A stretch of 64,000 bases of DNA. Source: Dyella sp. RRB7 (GTDB lineage: Bacteria > Pseudomonadota > Gammaproteobacteria > Xanthomonadales > Rhodanobacteraceae). Position 1 is the first letter of the stretch; each line of letters opens with the position of its first letter. The translations under genes were made by a program, and so were the position numbers. Under the pieces are notes generated by a model that saw only the letters and a list, made by a program, of their open reading frames with translations, was not told the DNA's origin and searched no databases. Shown in pieces: positions 28,105 through 40,118 of the stretch. Location of the stretch: positions 44,328-108,327 of the forward strand of contig NZ_JAKWJS010000010.1 of NCBI RefSeq assembly GCF_022761115.1, read 5' to 3'.

Positions 28105-28977
28105 TCAGAGCGAAGCGATCAACTCGCGCACCACCGGGGCGAGCTTGGGATCCTGCAGCGCCATGTGCATGGTGGCGCGCACCAGGCCGGCCTTGTTGCC
28201 GCAGTCGAAACGGGTACCCTCGAAACGGTAGGCGAGCACCTTGCCGTGCTCCTTGAGCAGCGCCTCGATGGCATCGGTGAGCTGGATCTCGCCACCGGCG
28301 CCCGGCGTGGTCTGTTCCAGCAGCTCGAAGATGCGCCCCGGCAGCACGTAGCGACCGACCACGGCCAGGTTGGACGGTGCATCGGCCGGCTTGGGCTTCT
28401 CCACCATATGGCGGATCTGCGCACTGCGCTCGTCGATCGGGGTGGCGTCGACGATGCCGTACTTGTCGGTCTCGTTGTGCGGCACTTCCTCGACGGCGAT
28501 GACACCCGCATGCTGCGCCTCGGCCAGCTCGGCCATCTGGCGCAGCGCGCCCTTGCCCTTGTTCCAGATCAGATCGTCCGGCAGCACCACGCCGAACGGC
28601 TCGTCGCCGACCACCGGCTTGGCGCAAAGCACGGCGTGACCAAGGCCCAGCGCTTCCGGCTGGGTCACGAAAATGGCGCGCACGTGCCTGGGCAAGGTGC
28701 CCTGCACCAGGGCGAGCAATTCGTCCTTGCCCTTCTCATGCAGCTTCGCTTCCAGCTCGTAGGCCTTGTCGAAGTAATCGGCAATGGCGTGCTTGTAGCG
28801 ATTGGTGACGAAGATCAGGGTATCGGCGCCAGCATCCACCGCTTCGTCCACCGCATATTGGATCAGCGGGCGATCCAGCACCGGCAGCATCTCCTTGGCG
28901 ACCACCTTGGTGGCCGGCAGGAAACGCGTGCCGAGACCAGCCACGGGGAAAACCACCTTGCGCAACGGCTTGCTCAC
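28105..28977 (-). CDS. galU: UTP-glucose-1-phosphate uridylyltransferase
   Basis: 290 residues, the usual GalU length. It makes UDP-glucose from UTP and glucose 1-phosphate for LPS, exopolysaccharide and osmolyte synthesis. The nucleotide-binding start VVFPVAGLGTRFLPATKVVAKEMLPV and the later VVLPDDLIWN and VEKPKPADAPSNLAVVGRYVL are diagnostic. The GTG start follows directly after the TAA of the upstream dehydratase gene, so the two are co-translated. Confidence 0.96.
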   Translation of the reverse strand: MSKPLRKVVFPVAGLGTRFLPATKVVAKEMLPVLDRPLIQYAVDEAVDAGADTLIFVTNRYKHAIADYFDKAYELEAKLHEKGKDELLALVQGTLPRHVRAIFVTQPEALGLGHAVLCAKPVVGDEPFGVVLPDDLIWNKGKGALRQMAELAEAQHAGVIAVEEVPHNETDKYGIVDATPIDERSAQIRHMVEKPKPADAPSNLAVVGRYVLPGRIFELLEQTTPGAGGEIQLTDAIEALLKEHGKVLAYRFEGTRFDCGNKAGLVRATMHMALQDPKLAPVVRELIASL

Positions 28978-30873
28978 TTACTTCTCTCCTGATTCATTGC
29001 GGCGAAGCGATACCACGTTGTCCGGCTGCGCCGAGTCGCTCCAGCGGAACGTCGGCAACAGGTTGGACACGCAATAGCGCAAAGCATCCTCGTCATAGGC
29101 AACCACGGCTTCCGCCGCCTTGGTCATCTGTGTGTACAGCAAGTCCCACTTCACCGGCCGATACTGCGCGAGGAAAATCTTCGCGTGCGTCGTCTCGATG
29201 TAATTCTCGAGGGGATGGAACAATTCCTCGAACAACTTTTCGCCCGCGCGAAGTCCGGTATAGACGATCGGGATCTCGGTGTTGGGCTTGCGGCCGGCCA
29301 GACGGATCATCTGCTCGGCCAGATCGCGGATCTTCACCGGCTCGCCCATGTCGAGCGCGAAGATCTCGCCGCCCTTGCCCAGGGCAGCGGCCTGCAGGAT
29401 CAACTGGCAGGCCTCCGGAATGGTCATGAAGTAACGCGAGATTTCCGGATGCGTGATGGTTACCGGGCCGCCATTGCGAATCTGCTGCCGGAACAGCGGC
29501 ACCACGGAGCCCGCCGAATCGAGCACGTTGCCGAAACGCACGGTGATGAAATGGGTATCCGAGTGCTCGTTGAAATTTTGGCACCAGATCTCGGCCACGC
29601 GCTTGCACGCCCCCATCACGCTGGTCGGGTTGACCGCCTTGTCGGTGGAGATGAGCACGAAGCACTCGACCTTGTGCCGGTCCGCCAGCTCGGCGACGGT
29701 ACGCGTCGCCAGCACGTTGTTGCGGAAGGCCGCACGCAACTGGCCCTGCAGCATCGGCACATGCTTGTAGGCCGCCGCATGGAACACCACCTGCGGCTGG
29801 TACTCGGCGAACAGCTTGCGCATGGCCGCCGGGTCGCCGCAGTCGGCCAGGATGCTTTCGTAGATCAGCTCCGGATACTCGGCGCGCAGCTCCTGCGAGA
29901 TCCGGTAGAGGTTGTACTCGCTGTGATCGACCACGCACAGCGCCTGCGCGCCCAGCCGGGCCACCTGCCGGCACAGTTCCGAACCGATGGAGCCGCCGCC
30001 ACCGGTGATCAGCACGCGGCGACCGGTCAGCGTGACGCGGATGGCGGTCCAGTCCAGCTCGACGGTATCGCGCCCGAGCAGGTCCTCGATGGCCACTTCC
30101 TTGATCTCGTTGAAATGCGCCCGGCCGGAAACCACGTCCTCGAGCTTGGGCACCGTACGGTAAGGCAGCCCGCTCAGGTCGCACAGCTCGACCACCCGGC
30201 GCATCTCCTGGGTGGAGGCGCCCGGCATGGCGATCAGCAGCATCTGTGCCGCCACCTCGCGGGCCAGCTCGGGAATCTGCTCCAGCCGGCCAAGCACCGG
30301 GCGGCCATTGATACTGGCGCCGCGCAGGCTTTCCTTGTCGTCGACAAAACCCACCACGGTATAGCCGTTGTCCCGGTGCAGGTCGCGCGACAGCGCCTCG
30401 CCGGCCCGGTCGGCGCCCACGATCAGCACACGCTGGGTAGGCTTGGCCTGGAACAGGTCGACCCGACTGTCCTTCCAGAATCGGTAGGTCAGGCGGGGCA
30501 TACCCAACAAAACACAGAGAACCGCCGGGTAAAGCAGCAGTACCGAGCGAGGAACGTCATCCAGCCGGTTGTAGAGGATCAATACCGCGGCAATGGCAAG
30601 CGTGCCGAGTACGGCGGCGCGCAGGATATTCCACAGGTCGGGCAGGCTCGCGAAGCGCCAGACGCCCTTGTACAGGCCCGTCCAGCTCAGCACGGCCCCC
30701 TGCACCAGCAACACCAGCGGGAATTCGAGCGTGTGAAAACTGATCGCCGCGTTGTCGACCAGCGCATAACGCAGCGCCTTGGCCACCCACCAGGCCAGCG
30801 CCGCCATCAGCAGGTCGTGCACCACCACCGCCATGCGCGGATGGATGACACCGATCAGTTTACGAAGCGACAT
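28978..30873 (-). CDS. Membrane-bound nucleotide-sugar 4,6-dehydratase (WbpM/CapD type)
   Basis: 631 residues. Four or so N-terminal membrane helices (to about residue 130) lead into a first nucleotide-binding domain (VLIVGADRAGEALSRDL). A C-terminal SDR domain follows with the NAD loop ITGGGGSIGSELCRQ. The active site reads VLISTDKAVNPTSVMGACKR: methionine occupies the place of the usual SDR tyrosine, as in WbpM-type large dehydratases, which remain active. The likely reaction is UDP-GlcNAc to UDP-4-keto-6-deoxy sugar for O-antigen or capsule. It overlaps the WecA-like gene by 14 bases and abuts galU. Confidence 0.9.
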   Translation of the reverse strand: MSLRKLIGVIHPRMAVVVHDLLMAALAWWVAKALRYALVDNAAISFHTLEFPLVLLVQGAVLSWTGLYKGVWRFASLPDLWNILRAAVLGTLAIAAVLILYNRLDDVPRSVLLLYPAVLCVLLGMPRLTYRFWKDSRVDLFQAKPTQRVLIVGADRAGEALSRDLHRDNGYTVVGFVDDKESLRGASINGRPVLGRLEQIPELAREVAAQMLLIAMPGASTQEMRRVVELCDLSGLPYRTVPKLEDVVSGRAHFNEIKEVAIEDLLGRDTVELDWTAIRVTLTGRRVLITGGGGSIGSELCRQVARLGAQALCVVDHSEYNLYRISQELRAEYPELIYESILADCGDPAAMRKLFAEYQPQVVFHAAAYKHVPMLQGQLRAAFRNNVLATRTVAELADRHKVECFVLISTDKAVNPTSVMGACKRVAEIWCQNFNEHSDTHFITVRFGNVLDSAGSVVPLFRQQIRNGGPVTITHPEISRYFMTIPEACQLILQAAALGKGGEIFALDMGEPVKIRDLAEQMIRLAGRKPNTEIPIVYTGLRAGEKLFEELFHPLENYIETTHAKIFLAQYRPVKWDLLYTQMTKAAEAVVAYDEDALRYCVSNLLPTFRWSDSAQPDNVVSLRRNESGEK

Positions 30874-31891
30874 GACGGCCCTTGTGCAAAACGCGCCTCA
30901 GACACTGGCGCTTCATGAGTATCCAAACAGCGGTCGCTATCAAATAGGTACCCATGCATACCAGCACCGACCATGCCGGCTGGAGCCATGCCAGCGCGGC
31001 CAATGGGGCCGCCACCAACAGGTTCCAGGCCAGATAGCACGCTCCCCCCGTGGCATGCGTGAATCCACTGCGAACCAACCACTGATAAAGGTGTTCGCGA
31101 TGCGCAGTGTACCAACGACGGCCACTCACCATACGCCCCAAGAGCGTAAGGCTAGCGTCCGCTACAAAAGATGAACCGAGGATCAAGGCCGGCCATAACA
31201 GATACCCATCGACCCGCCACAGCATCGCGATCAGGGCGAACAGCAACAAGCCCATGGTGCCGCTCCCCACGTCCCCCATGAAAATACGGGCGCGTGGCCG
31301 GTTGTAGTACCAGAAGCCCAGCGCCGCTGCGGCAAGGCAGGCCGCGGCCCCAGCCAGCGCCGGCTGGGCTGCCGCATAGGCCAGCAAGGCCAGCCCCAGC
31401 CCGACGAAGATCACCTGCTGGGCCAGCAGGCCATCGATGCCGTCCATGAAATTGTGCAGGTTGATGCTCCAGGTACCGGCCAGCACCAACACCGGCCCCC
31501 ACCACCAGGACATGCCAGCCAGGCCCAGGGCCACTGCCAGCAGGGTCGCCGATACCAGCTGGATGCCAAGCCGGGGCAACACCGGGAGGGAGCGATGGTC
31601 GTCCCACCAGCCGACCGCCGCCACCAGCACCGCCGACACCACCAGTGCACCGACCACCATGCCAGGCCATGCCGCCGGCAGCTGGCTGAGACCGATCGGC
31701 ATGGTCAGCACCGCGGCCACCACGATGCCGATACCGCCACCGCGCGGCGTGGGCATGTCATGCGATCGACGCTGTCCGGGCAAGTCCATCATGCCGCGAC
31801 GATGCGCATAGGCGATGGCGCCACGCACCACCACCATGGCAACCAACCACGAAGCCAGCACCAGTCCTATCGCCAGCGAAGCCGGAGTCAT
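30860..31891 (-). CDS. WecA-like undecaprenyl-phosphate sugar-1-phosphate transferase
   Basis: 343 residues with about ten membrane helices; polyprenyl-phosphate GlcNAc-1-phosphate transferase family (MraY/WecA). The cytoplasmic catalytic motifs are GWWDDHRSLPVLPRLGIQL, NLHNFMDGIDGLLAQQ and RARIFMGDVGSGTMG. PTPRGGGIG near the start is the usual substrate-binding loop. It loads the first sugar on the lipid carrier for O-antigen or exopolysaccharide. It begins 7 bases after lapB and overlaps the dehydratase gene, forming one operon. Confidence 0.9.
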   Translation of the reverse strand: MTPASLAIGLVLASWLVAMVVVRGAIAYAHRRGMMDLPGQRRSHDMPTPRGGGIGIVVAAVLTMPIGLSQLPAAWPGMVVGALVVSAVLVAAVGWWDDHRSLPVLPRLGIQLVSATLLAVALGLAGMSWWWGPVLVLAGTWSINLHNFMDGIDGLLAQQVIFVGLGLALLAYAAAQPALAGAAACLAAAALGFWYYNRPRARIFMGDVGSGTMGLLLFALIAMLWRVDGYLLWPALILGSSFVADASLTLLGRMVSGRRWYTAHREHLYQWLVRSGFTHATGGACYLAWNLLVAAPLAALAWLQPAWSVLVCMGTYLIATAVWILMKRQCLRRVLHKGRHVAS

Positions 31892-31898
31892 CCGCGCC

Positions 31899-33074
31899 TC
31901 ATTCGTTGGCGACGCCGTGAATCGGGCGAATCGTGCTCCAGCTCTTGCAACTCGGGCATTGCCAGTGGTGCGCCTTGGCGCCGAAACCGCAGCGGCTGCA
32001 GCGGTACATCGCCTGCCCCTCCAGCAGCTTTCTGGTGAGGTCGCGCAGGATCAGGAAATTCTCGCGCGCCTCGCCCTCGATCTTGTCCATGGTCGCGTCG
32101 ATCAACGCCATCAGCCCGCGCACGGAAGGACGCTGGCGCAACTGCGAAGTGAGAAACTCGATGGCCGTGCGCTCGCCATCGCGCTGCTGATACAGCCGCG
32201 TGAGCGCGAGCACCGGCGAAATGCCGTGATAGCGTTCGAGGATGTCGCGCAGGAAATGCTCGGCATGCTCCATCTGCTGGGAGCGCGCATAGCTGTTCAA
32301 TAATGGCGGCAGGATCTCCGGCACGAAGGCGATATCCGCCTCCACCGCCTGCTCGTACACCTTGGCGGCCTCGGCATGCTGGCCCTCTTCGGCATACAGG
32401 CGGCCAGTGAGCATGAAGGCACGCACGCAATCGGCCTGGCAGGCGAAGGCCTGGCGCAGGTACTCCCGCGCTTCCTGGCGCGCGCCGTGCTGGCGGGATT
32501 GTTCGGCGAGTTCGCAATAGAACTGCGCGATCATCCCCGACTCGTCCTCGCCGGTCATCGCCTCGAGGCGACGGGCGTGCTCGATGGCTTTATGCCAATC
32601 GCGTTCGTGCTGGTAGATCGCAATCAGGTGACGCAATGCCGACGGCGCATGCGCATCCATCGCCACCAGGTCGGAGAACAGCGTCTCGGCACGATCGAGC
32701 AGGCCGGCCCGCATGTAATCCTCGCCCAGTTCGAGCAGGGCGACGGTCTTCATGGCATCGGAAAGGCCCGGGCGCGAAACCAGGTGCTGGTGCAGACGGA
32801 TCGCACGATCCACCTCGCCGCGCCGACGGAACAGGTTGCCCAGCGCCAGGTGGGTTTCCACCGTGTCGCGGTTGTATTCGGCCAGCTTGAGGAAAACCTC
32901 GATTGCCTTGTCCTGCTCCTCGTTGAGCAGGTAGTTCAGGCCACGGAAGTAATCGGAAGACAGCTCGCTGACCTGGGCGCCCGAACGGCGCGCGCCTGCC
33001 TTGCGGGCGGTCCACCAGCCACTGGCAAATGCTGCAGGTACCAGCAGGACAAGTACGTACAGAAGCGCGCTCAT
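31899..33074 (-). CDS. lapB: Lipopolysaccharide assembly protein B
   Basis: 391 residues from the ATG at 33074. One N-terminal membrane helix (MSALLYVLVLLVPAAFASGWW), then TPR repeats across about residues 35-350. A C-terminal rubredoxin-like zinc domain has YRCSRCGFGAKAHHWQCPSCKSW (two CxxC pairs). With FtsH, LapB controls LpxC turnover and so the balance of LPS synthesis; it faces the cytoplasm. It overlaps lapA by four bases. Placement directly before LPS/polysaccharide genes fits the role. Confidence 0.95.
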   Translation of the reverse strand: MSALLYVLVLLVPAAFASGWWTARKAGARRSGAQVSELSSDYFRGLNYLLNEEQDKAIEVFLKLAEYNRDTVETHLALGNLFRRRGEVDRAIRLHQHLVSRPGLSDAMKTVALLELGEDYMRAGLLDRAETLFSDLVAMDAHAPSALRHLIAIYQHERDWHKAIEHARRLEAMTGEDESGMIAQFYCELAEQSRQHGARQEAREYLRQAFACQADCVRAFMLTGRLYAEEGQHAEAAKVYEQAVEADIAFVPEILPPLLNSYARSQQMEHAEHFLRDILERYHGISPVLALTRLYQQRDGERTAIEFLTSQLRQRPSVRGLMALIDATMDKIEGEARENFLILRDLTRKLLEGQAMYRCSRCGFGAKAHHWQCPSCKSWSTIRPIHGVANE

Positions 33075-33337
33075 GCACCAGCCGTCGAGGTCTTGCCCTG
33101 GTCCGCGCCGGCCGATGCCTGGCGACGCCGGCGTCGATGTCCGACGCTCACGCCCAACCACGCCGTAAGACCGCCGAGCAACCAGCCAATGACCAGGGCA
33201 AGCAGCAAGGCCGCCCCCTTGGGCAGCTCAAGCCGCACGAATGCCAGGTCATAACTGACCAGATCGGCGTTGAGCGCCCCAAGCACGATGCCGGCGGCAA
33301 TGAAAAGCAGGAGGATCAGCGTAACGATCAGTCGCAT
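33071..33337 (-). CDS. lapA: Lipopolysaccharide assembly protein A
   Basis: 88 residues, DUF1049 family. Two membrane helices: LIVTLILLLFIAAGIVLGAL and ALLLALVIGWLLGGLTAWLGV. The C-terminus is basic and cytoplasmic (GHRRRRRQ). Usual partner of LapB in the inner membrane. It overlaps lapB (ATGA-type) and follows ihfB after an intrinsic terminator, so lapAB likely has its own promoter in 33338-33445, though none is obvious. Confidence 0.93.
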   Translation of the reverse strand: MRLIVTLILLLFIAAGIVLGALNADLVSYDLAFVRLELPKGAALLLALVIGWLLGGLTAWLGVSVGHRRRRRQASAGADQGKTSTAGA

Positions 33338-33445
33338 GCGGCGACTTTAACCGATTGCCGGGGGCCGTCACAGGCGCGCGTTCGGCCGGCCTTCAGGAAA
33401 TGGGATACGTGGCGATCCCGCACGGAGAAGCGCTGCTGCCGCCGC

Positions 33446-33484
33446 AAAAAAAGAAGGCAGGAACGGCTGACGCCGCCTGCCTTC
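33446..33484 (-). terminator. Intrinsic terminator after ihfB
   Basis: On the minus strand GAAGGCAGG, 14-base loop region, CCTGCCTTC, then a run of seven T. It separates rpsA-ihfB from lapAB. Confidence 0.85.
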
Positions 33485-33516
33485 GCCTTGCCTGTCATGA
33501 AACCCCTTGAGGGGGA

Positions 33517-33804
33517 TCAATCCAGGTTCAAATTGACACGTTCGCGCAGCTCCTTGCCGGGCTTGAAGTGCGGGACGTGCTTGCCAGGCAGCGCCACGGC
33601 GTCACCTGTCTTGGGGTTGCGACCCATGCGCGGCGGGCGGTAGTGCAGCGCGAAGCTGCCGAAACCGCGTACCTCGATGCGCTCGCCGTTGGACAAGGCA
33701 TGGCTCATCTGTTCGATGACGCTCTTGACCGCCAACTCCACGTCGGCGAACGCAAGGTGGGTTTGACGCCGTGCCAGCGCCTCGATCAATTCGGATTTGG
33801 TCAT
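33517..33804 (-). CDS. ihfB: Integration host factor beta subunit
   Basis: 95 residues from the ATG at 33804; the open frame upstream of it (to 33858) does not match the family. HU/IHF fold: [11 protein letters not shown] helix, the [21 protein letters not shown] core, and the DNA-intercalating proline in [12 protein letters not shown]. It pairs with IhfA to bend DNA in transcription, recombination and replication. It follows rpsA by 67 bases, the conserved gammaproteobacterial order. Confidence 0.96.
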   Translation of the reverse strand: MTKSELIEALARRQTHLAFADVELAVKSVIEQMSHALSNGERIEVRGFGSFALHYRPPRMGRNPKTGDAVALPGKHVPHFKPGKELRERVNLNLD

Positions 33805-33871
33805 GGGTCCCCAATGTCCGTGACTTGAACCAGCGGGGCGACTGTCGCCGCCCCGCATTCCTTACGCCTGC

Positions 33872-35545
33872 TTAGTCAGCCTTGTTGAGCTGCTCTTTGA
33901 GCAGCGCACCGAGCTTGGTCGTGCCGCCGGAAGCGGACGTGTACTCGGCCATGGCGTCGTGCAGTTCTTCCTCGTCCTTCGCGCGGATCGACAGCTGCAG
34001 CTGGCGGCCCTTACGGTCCATGCCAGTGAACTTGGCCTCGACCTTGTCGCCCACCTTCAGATGCTGCGTGGCATCGTCGATGCGCTCCTTGGCGATGTCG
34101 TTGGCGCGCAGGTAACCCTCCACGCCTTCGCCCAGGTCGATCACGGCGCCCTTGGCATCCACTTCCTTCACGGTGCCATTGACGATGGTGCCGCGCGGGT
34201 TGGTGGCCATGAACTGGCCGAACGGATCCTGCTCCATCTGCTTGATGCCGAGGGAGATGCGCTCGCGCTCCGGATCCACCGCCAGCACCACGGCTTCGAT
34301 CTCGTCGCCCTTCTTGAAGTTGCGGACGAGGTCTTCACCCGAGGCCTGCCAGGAGATGTCGGACAGGTGGACCAGGCCGTCGATGCCGCCGTCCAGGCCG
34401 ATGAAGATGCCGAAGTCGGTGATCGACTTGATCTGGCCGGACACCTTGTCGCCCTTCTTGTGCATCGCTGCGAAGGCTTCCCACGGGTTCGAGCGGGTCT
34501 GCTTGATACCCAGCGAGATGCGGCGACGCTCTTCATCCACGTCCAGCACCATCACTTCGGTCTCGTCGCCGACCTGCACGACCTTGGCCGGGTTGACGTT
34601 CTTGTTGGTCCAGTCCATCTCGGACACGTGGACCAGGCCTTCCACGCCCGGCTCGATCTCGACGAAGCAGCCGTAATCGGTGACGTTGGAGACCTTGCCG
34701 AACAGGCGGCTGCCGACCGGGTAGCGGCGGGCGATGGCGACCCACGGATCGTCGCCCAGCTGCTTCAGGCCCAGCGACACGCGGTTGCGCTCGCGGTCGT
34801 ACTTCAGCACGCGGACGTCCAGCTCGTCGCCGACGTTGACGACCTCGGACGGATGACGCACGCGCTTCCACGCCATGTCGGTGATGTGCAGCAGGCCGTC
34901 GATGCCGCCCAGGTCCACGAACGCGCCGTAGTCGGTGAGGTTCTTGACCGTGCCCTTGACCACCGCGCCTTCGGTCAGGCGCTCCAGCAGCTTCTCGCGC
35001 TCCTCGGAGAACTCGGTCTCGACGACGGCGCGGCGGCTGACCACCACGTTGTTGCGCTTGCGGTCGAGCTTGATGATCTTGAACTCAAGGGCCTTGCCTT
35101 CCAGGTACACGGGATCGCGCACCGGACGCACGTCGACCAGCGAGCCCGGCAGGAATGCGCGGACGTCCTTGATGTCGACGGTGAAGCCACCCTTGACCTT
35201 GCCGGAAATCATGCCGGTGATGGTCTCTTCCTTGTCGAAGGCCTGCTCGAGGTCGTCCCAGACCATGGAACGCTTGGCCTTCTCACGGGAGAGCTTGGTC
35301 TCGCCGAAACCGTCTTCCAGGGCATCGAGGGCAACCTTCACCTCGTCGCCAACCTGCACTTCCAACTCGCCCTTCTCGTCCTTGAACTGCTCGATCGGGA
35401 CGATGCCTTCGCTCTTCAGGCCAGCGTTGATCACGACGACGTCGTTGCGGATTTCCACAACGATACCGGTGACGATCGCGCCCGGCTTCAGCTTGGAGAT
35501 AGCCTGTTGGCTCTGTTCAAACAGTTCGGCAAAACTTTCAGTCAT
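33872..35545 (-). CDS. rpsA: 30S ribosomal protein S1
   Basis: 557 residues from the ATG at 35545, exactly the E. coli length; the open frame extends upstream without homology. It contains six S1 (OB-fold) repeats; the last four are clearest by their GxVxxxxDYGxFV/I pattern (for example [19 protein letters not shown] and [21 protein letters not shown]). The protein unwinds and docks mRNA on the 30S subunit. It lies between cmk and ihfB as in E. coli. The 166-base leader may carry the autoregulatory site known from E. coli, but no structure was confirmed. Confidence 0.97.
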   Translation of the reverse strand: MTESFAELFEQSQQAISKLKPGAIVTGIVVEIRNDVVVINAGLKSEGIVPIEQFKDEKGELEVQVGDEVKVALDALEDGFGETKLSREKAKRSMVWDDLEQAFDKEETITGMISGKVKGGFTVDIKDVRAFLPGSLVDVRPVRDPVYLEGKALEFKIIKLDRKRNNVVVSRRAVVETEFSEEREKLLERLTEGAVVKGTVKNLTDYGAFVDLGGIDGLLHITDMAWKRVRHPSEVVNVGDELDVRVLKYDRERNRVSLGLKQLGDDPWVAIARRYPVGSRLFGKVSNVTDYGCFVEIEPGVEGLVHVSEMDWTNKNVNPAKVVQVGDETEVMVLDVDEERRRISLGIKQTRSNPWEAFAAMHKKGDKVSGQIKSITDFGIFIGLDGGIDGLVHLSDISWQASGEDLVRNFKKGDEIEAVVLAVDPERERISLGIKQMEQDPFGQFMATNPRGTIVNGTVKEVDAKGAVIDLGEGVEGYLRANDIAKERIDDATQHLKVGDKVEAKFTGMDRKGRQLQLSIRAKDEEELHDAMAEYTSASGGTTKLGALLKEQLNKAD

Positions 35546-35711
35546 GTTGATTCCAGAAATGAGAAAAGGCCTTAAGCCCCATGCGCGCCGTGGAATGAAT
35601 AGCGCACGGGCAGTCGGCCCACCGGTTATGGGTGTCGCCGGATCGCTCCGTTGGCACCGTTGACCAAAACCCCCGCCGCGGCAGGGGCACCAAAAGCCAT
35701 CGACAGCCCCT

Positions 35712-36392
35712 TCAGGACTGCACGACAGCCAATACTTTCGCGACGACTTCGTCGATGCCCATGCCGGTGGTGTCGATGAAAACCGCATCTGCGGCCGGCT
35801 TGAGCGGCGCGACGGTTCGCGATGCATCGCGGGCGTCACGCGCTTCGATCTCGCGCTGAAGGGTGGCAAGTGTAACGCCCAGCCCCTTTTCCTTCAACTG
35901 CTTATAGCGCCTTTTCGCACGTTCGGCGGCACTTGCGGTCAGGAACACCTTGAATGGCGCCTCGGGGAAGATCACGGTACCCATGTCCCGCCCGTCGGCG
36001 ACCAGGCCCGGGGCCTTGCGAAACCCCAGCTGCATATCCACAAGTGCTTGACGTACCGAAGGAATCGAGGCAATCGCCGAGGCTGCCGCACCCGCCGTTT
36101 CGGTGCGCAATTCATCGGTGGCGTCGTGGCCATTGACCAGCACGTGGGTATCCCCGCCGTCGGCAGCAGCCTGGAAACGGATCTTGGTGGTCTGGGCGCA
36201 ACGGGTCACCGCCTCGGCGTCGGACAGGTCCAGCCCCTCCATGCCGGCGGCATAGCCCACCGCGCGGTACAGCGCCCCGGAATCGAGCAACCGCCAGCCC
36301 AGCGTCTCGGCGACCCGCCGACTGATGGTACCCTTGCCCGATCCCGACGGTCCGTCGATGGTCAGCACGGGAACGGACGACGAAGGGCTCAT
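35712..36392 (-). CDS. cmk: Cytidylate kinase
   Basis: 226 residues. Phosphorylates CMP and dCMP with ATP. P-loop [19 protein letters not shown], then [15 protein letters not shown] (CMP-binding loop), [32 protein letters not shown] and the lid segment. First gene of the cmk-rpsA-ihfB run on this strand. It diverges from the acyl-CoA-binding protein gene across 100 bases. Confidence 0.95.
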   Translation of the reverse strand: MSPSSSVPVLTIDGPSGSGKGTISRRVAETLGWRLLDSGALYRAVGYAAGMEGLDLSDAEAVTRCAQTTKIRFQAAADGGDTHVLVNGHDATDELRTETAGAAASAIASIPSVRQALVDMQLGFRKAPGLVADGRDMGTVIFPEAPFKVFLTASAAERAKRRYKQLKEKGLGVTLATLQREIEARDARDASRTVAPLKPAADAVFIDTTGMGIDEVVAKVLAVVQS

Positions 36393-36492
36393 GGGGACTC
36401 CTGACAGTGGCAGACGAAAGCGCCTATGCTATCGCGTTGCCTACCCCGCATGGACCGCGTGATATCCCGCAGCACCCTTACCAGTCAGGCCC

Positions 36493-38893
<2,401 letters not shown>

Positions 38894-38898
38894 AACGA

Positions 38899-38925
38899 CA
38901 ACGCCCGGCCAGGGGCCGGGCGTTG
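38899..38925 (+). terminator. Hairpin after fadH
   Basis: Twelve-bp perfect stem CAACGCCCGGCC / GGCCGGGCGTTG with a three-base loop, five bases after the fadH stop. There is no T run, so it may be a weak terminator or mRNA-end stabiliser. Confidence 0.5.
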
Positions 38926-38939
38926 TGCTGGAAAGAAAG

Positions 38940-39058
38940 CGCCCCGCTGGGCGACGCGTCGATATGGGTCAGGGGGGAGGAAGACCAGATATCGCGGGGG
39001 TAGCGTCGCAGCGGGGCGAGGGTCGCCGCCACCTGGGGGGAGGGGACGGTGGCGGGAC
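38940..39058 (+). other. Twin GC-rich hairpins with identical G-rich loop motif
   Basis: Non-coding stretch between fadH and lysR. Hairpin 1 has arms 38940-38956 and 39004-39018 (CGCCCCGCTG / CAGCGGGGCG plus flanking CGACG/CGTCG). Hairpin 2 has arms 39021-39033 and 39048-39058 (CGCCACC / GGTGGCG plus an outer GTC/GAC). Each loop contains GGGGGGAGG. The repetition suggests a structured RNA or leader rather than chance, but no family is recognised. Confidence 0.4.
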
Positions 39059-39133
39059 GGAAGAAATAATATGATCGACGAGTTATAGAAACAAATATAT
39101 ATTTAGACCACTACTTAGTCGATTTGCATATAT

Positions 39134-40030
39134 ATGTTCGATTTCCGTCAGCTTCGTTACTTCGTAACCGTCGCCGAGGAACTGAGCTTTACCCGCGCCG
39201 CCCAGCGCCTGTATATCTCGCAGCCCCCACTTTCCCAACAGATCCAAGCACTTGAGAACGACCTGGGGGTGCGCCTGCTGGAGCGAAACAAGCGCCACGT
39301 GGCCCTGACCGAACCCGGCAAGCTGTTTCTGGAACAGGCCCGCCAGATCCTGGACAAGGCCGAGGAGGCCCGCATCCAGATGGCCGACGTCGCCACCGGC
39401 TTCAGCGGCAAACTGCGGCTGGCCTATACGGTCTCGGTGACCTTTCATCCCGCCCTGCCCCAGACCCTGCTGCGCTATCGCAGCTTTGCCCCGCAGGTAC
39501 GCCTGATCCTCAGCGAGATGTACACCGAGCACCAGTACACCGCCCTGCTCGCTGGCGAGCTGGACGTGGGCTTCGTGCGTGACCTGCCCGTGCACGAGAG
39601 CATCGCGCGCAACCTGCGCCTGGACATCATCGACCACGAACCGCTGGTGCTGGCGCTTCCCGCCGACCATCCGCTGGCCGGCCGCGAAAGCATCTGGCTG
39701 CGCGAAGTGGCAATGGAAGCCTTCGTGGTGCAGCCGCGCGACCTCGCCGCCACGCTGTATGACCGCCTGACCCAGATCGCCGCCAAGGCCAACTTCCACC
39801 CGCTGATCCGGCAACACGCCCAGCAGATCAACGGCCTGCTGGTGCTGGTGGCCGCCGGCATGGGCCTGGCGCTGGTGCCGGCCTCGATGCGCTCGGTGAA
39901 CCTGGCCGGCGTGAGCTATCTGCGCCTGGAGGACCCGGACGCCTATATGCTGCTGGCCCTGGCCAGCCGTGCCGACGACCCGTCGCCGGTGGTGCGGCGC
40001 TTTCTCAGCGCCATGACGGAACCCGAATGA
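39134..40030 (+). CDS. LysR-family transcriptional regulator
   Basis: 298 residues. N-terminal winged helix MFDFRQLRYFVTVAEELSFTRAAQRLYISQPPLSQQIQALENDLG; C-terminal periplasmic-binding-like effector domain beginning near residue 90. The effector half (LAYTVSVTFHPALPQTL) recalls the BenM/CatM group that binds aromatic or dicarboxylic acids, but the ligand is unknown. There is no divergent partner gene, which is unusual for the family. The 70 bases upstream are strikingly AT-rich. Confidence 0.9.
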   Translation: MFDFRQLRYFVTVAEELSFTRAAQRLYISQPPLSQQIQALENDLGVRLLERNKRHVALTEPGKLFLEQARQILDKAEEARIQMADVATGFSGKLRLAYTVSVTFHPALPQTLLRYRSFAPQVRLILSEMYTEHQYTALLAGELDVGFVRDLPVHESIARNLRLDIIDHEPLVLALPADHPLAGRESIWLREVAMEAFVVQPRDLAATLYDRLTQIAAKANFHPLIRQHAQQINGLLVLVAAGMGLALVPASMRSVNLAGVSYLRLEDPDAYMLLALASRADDPSPVVRRFLSAMTEPE

Positions 40031-40046
40031 GAGGCAGCTTAAGGAC

Positions 40047-40075
40047 TTGTGTCAAGCCATTCTGCCGGTTACAAT
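40047..40075 (+). promoter_or_regulatory. Predicted promoter of rpmJ
   Basis: TTGTGT, 17-base spacer, TACAAT (5 of 6 to consensus), 43 bases before the rpmJ start. Confidence 0.5.
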
Positions 40076-40118
40076 TCCGTTCTTGTATTTTTTCTTTCTT
40101 TAGTTTCAGGAGCTGGCC

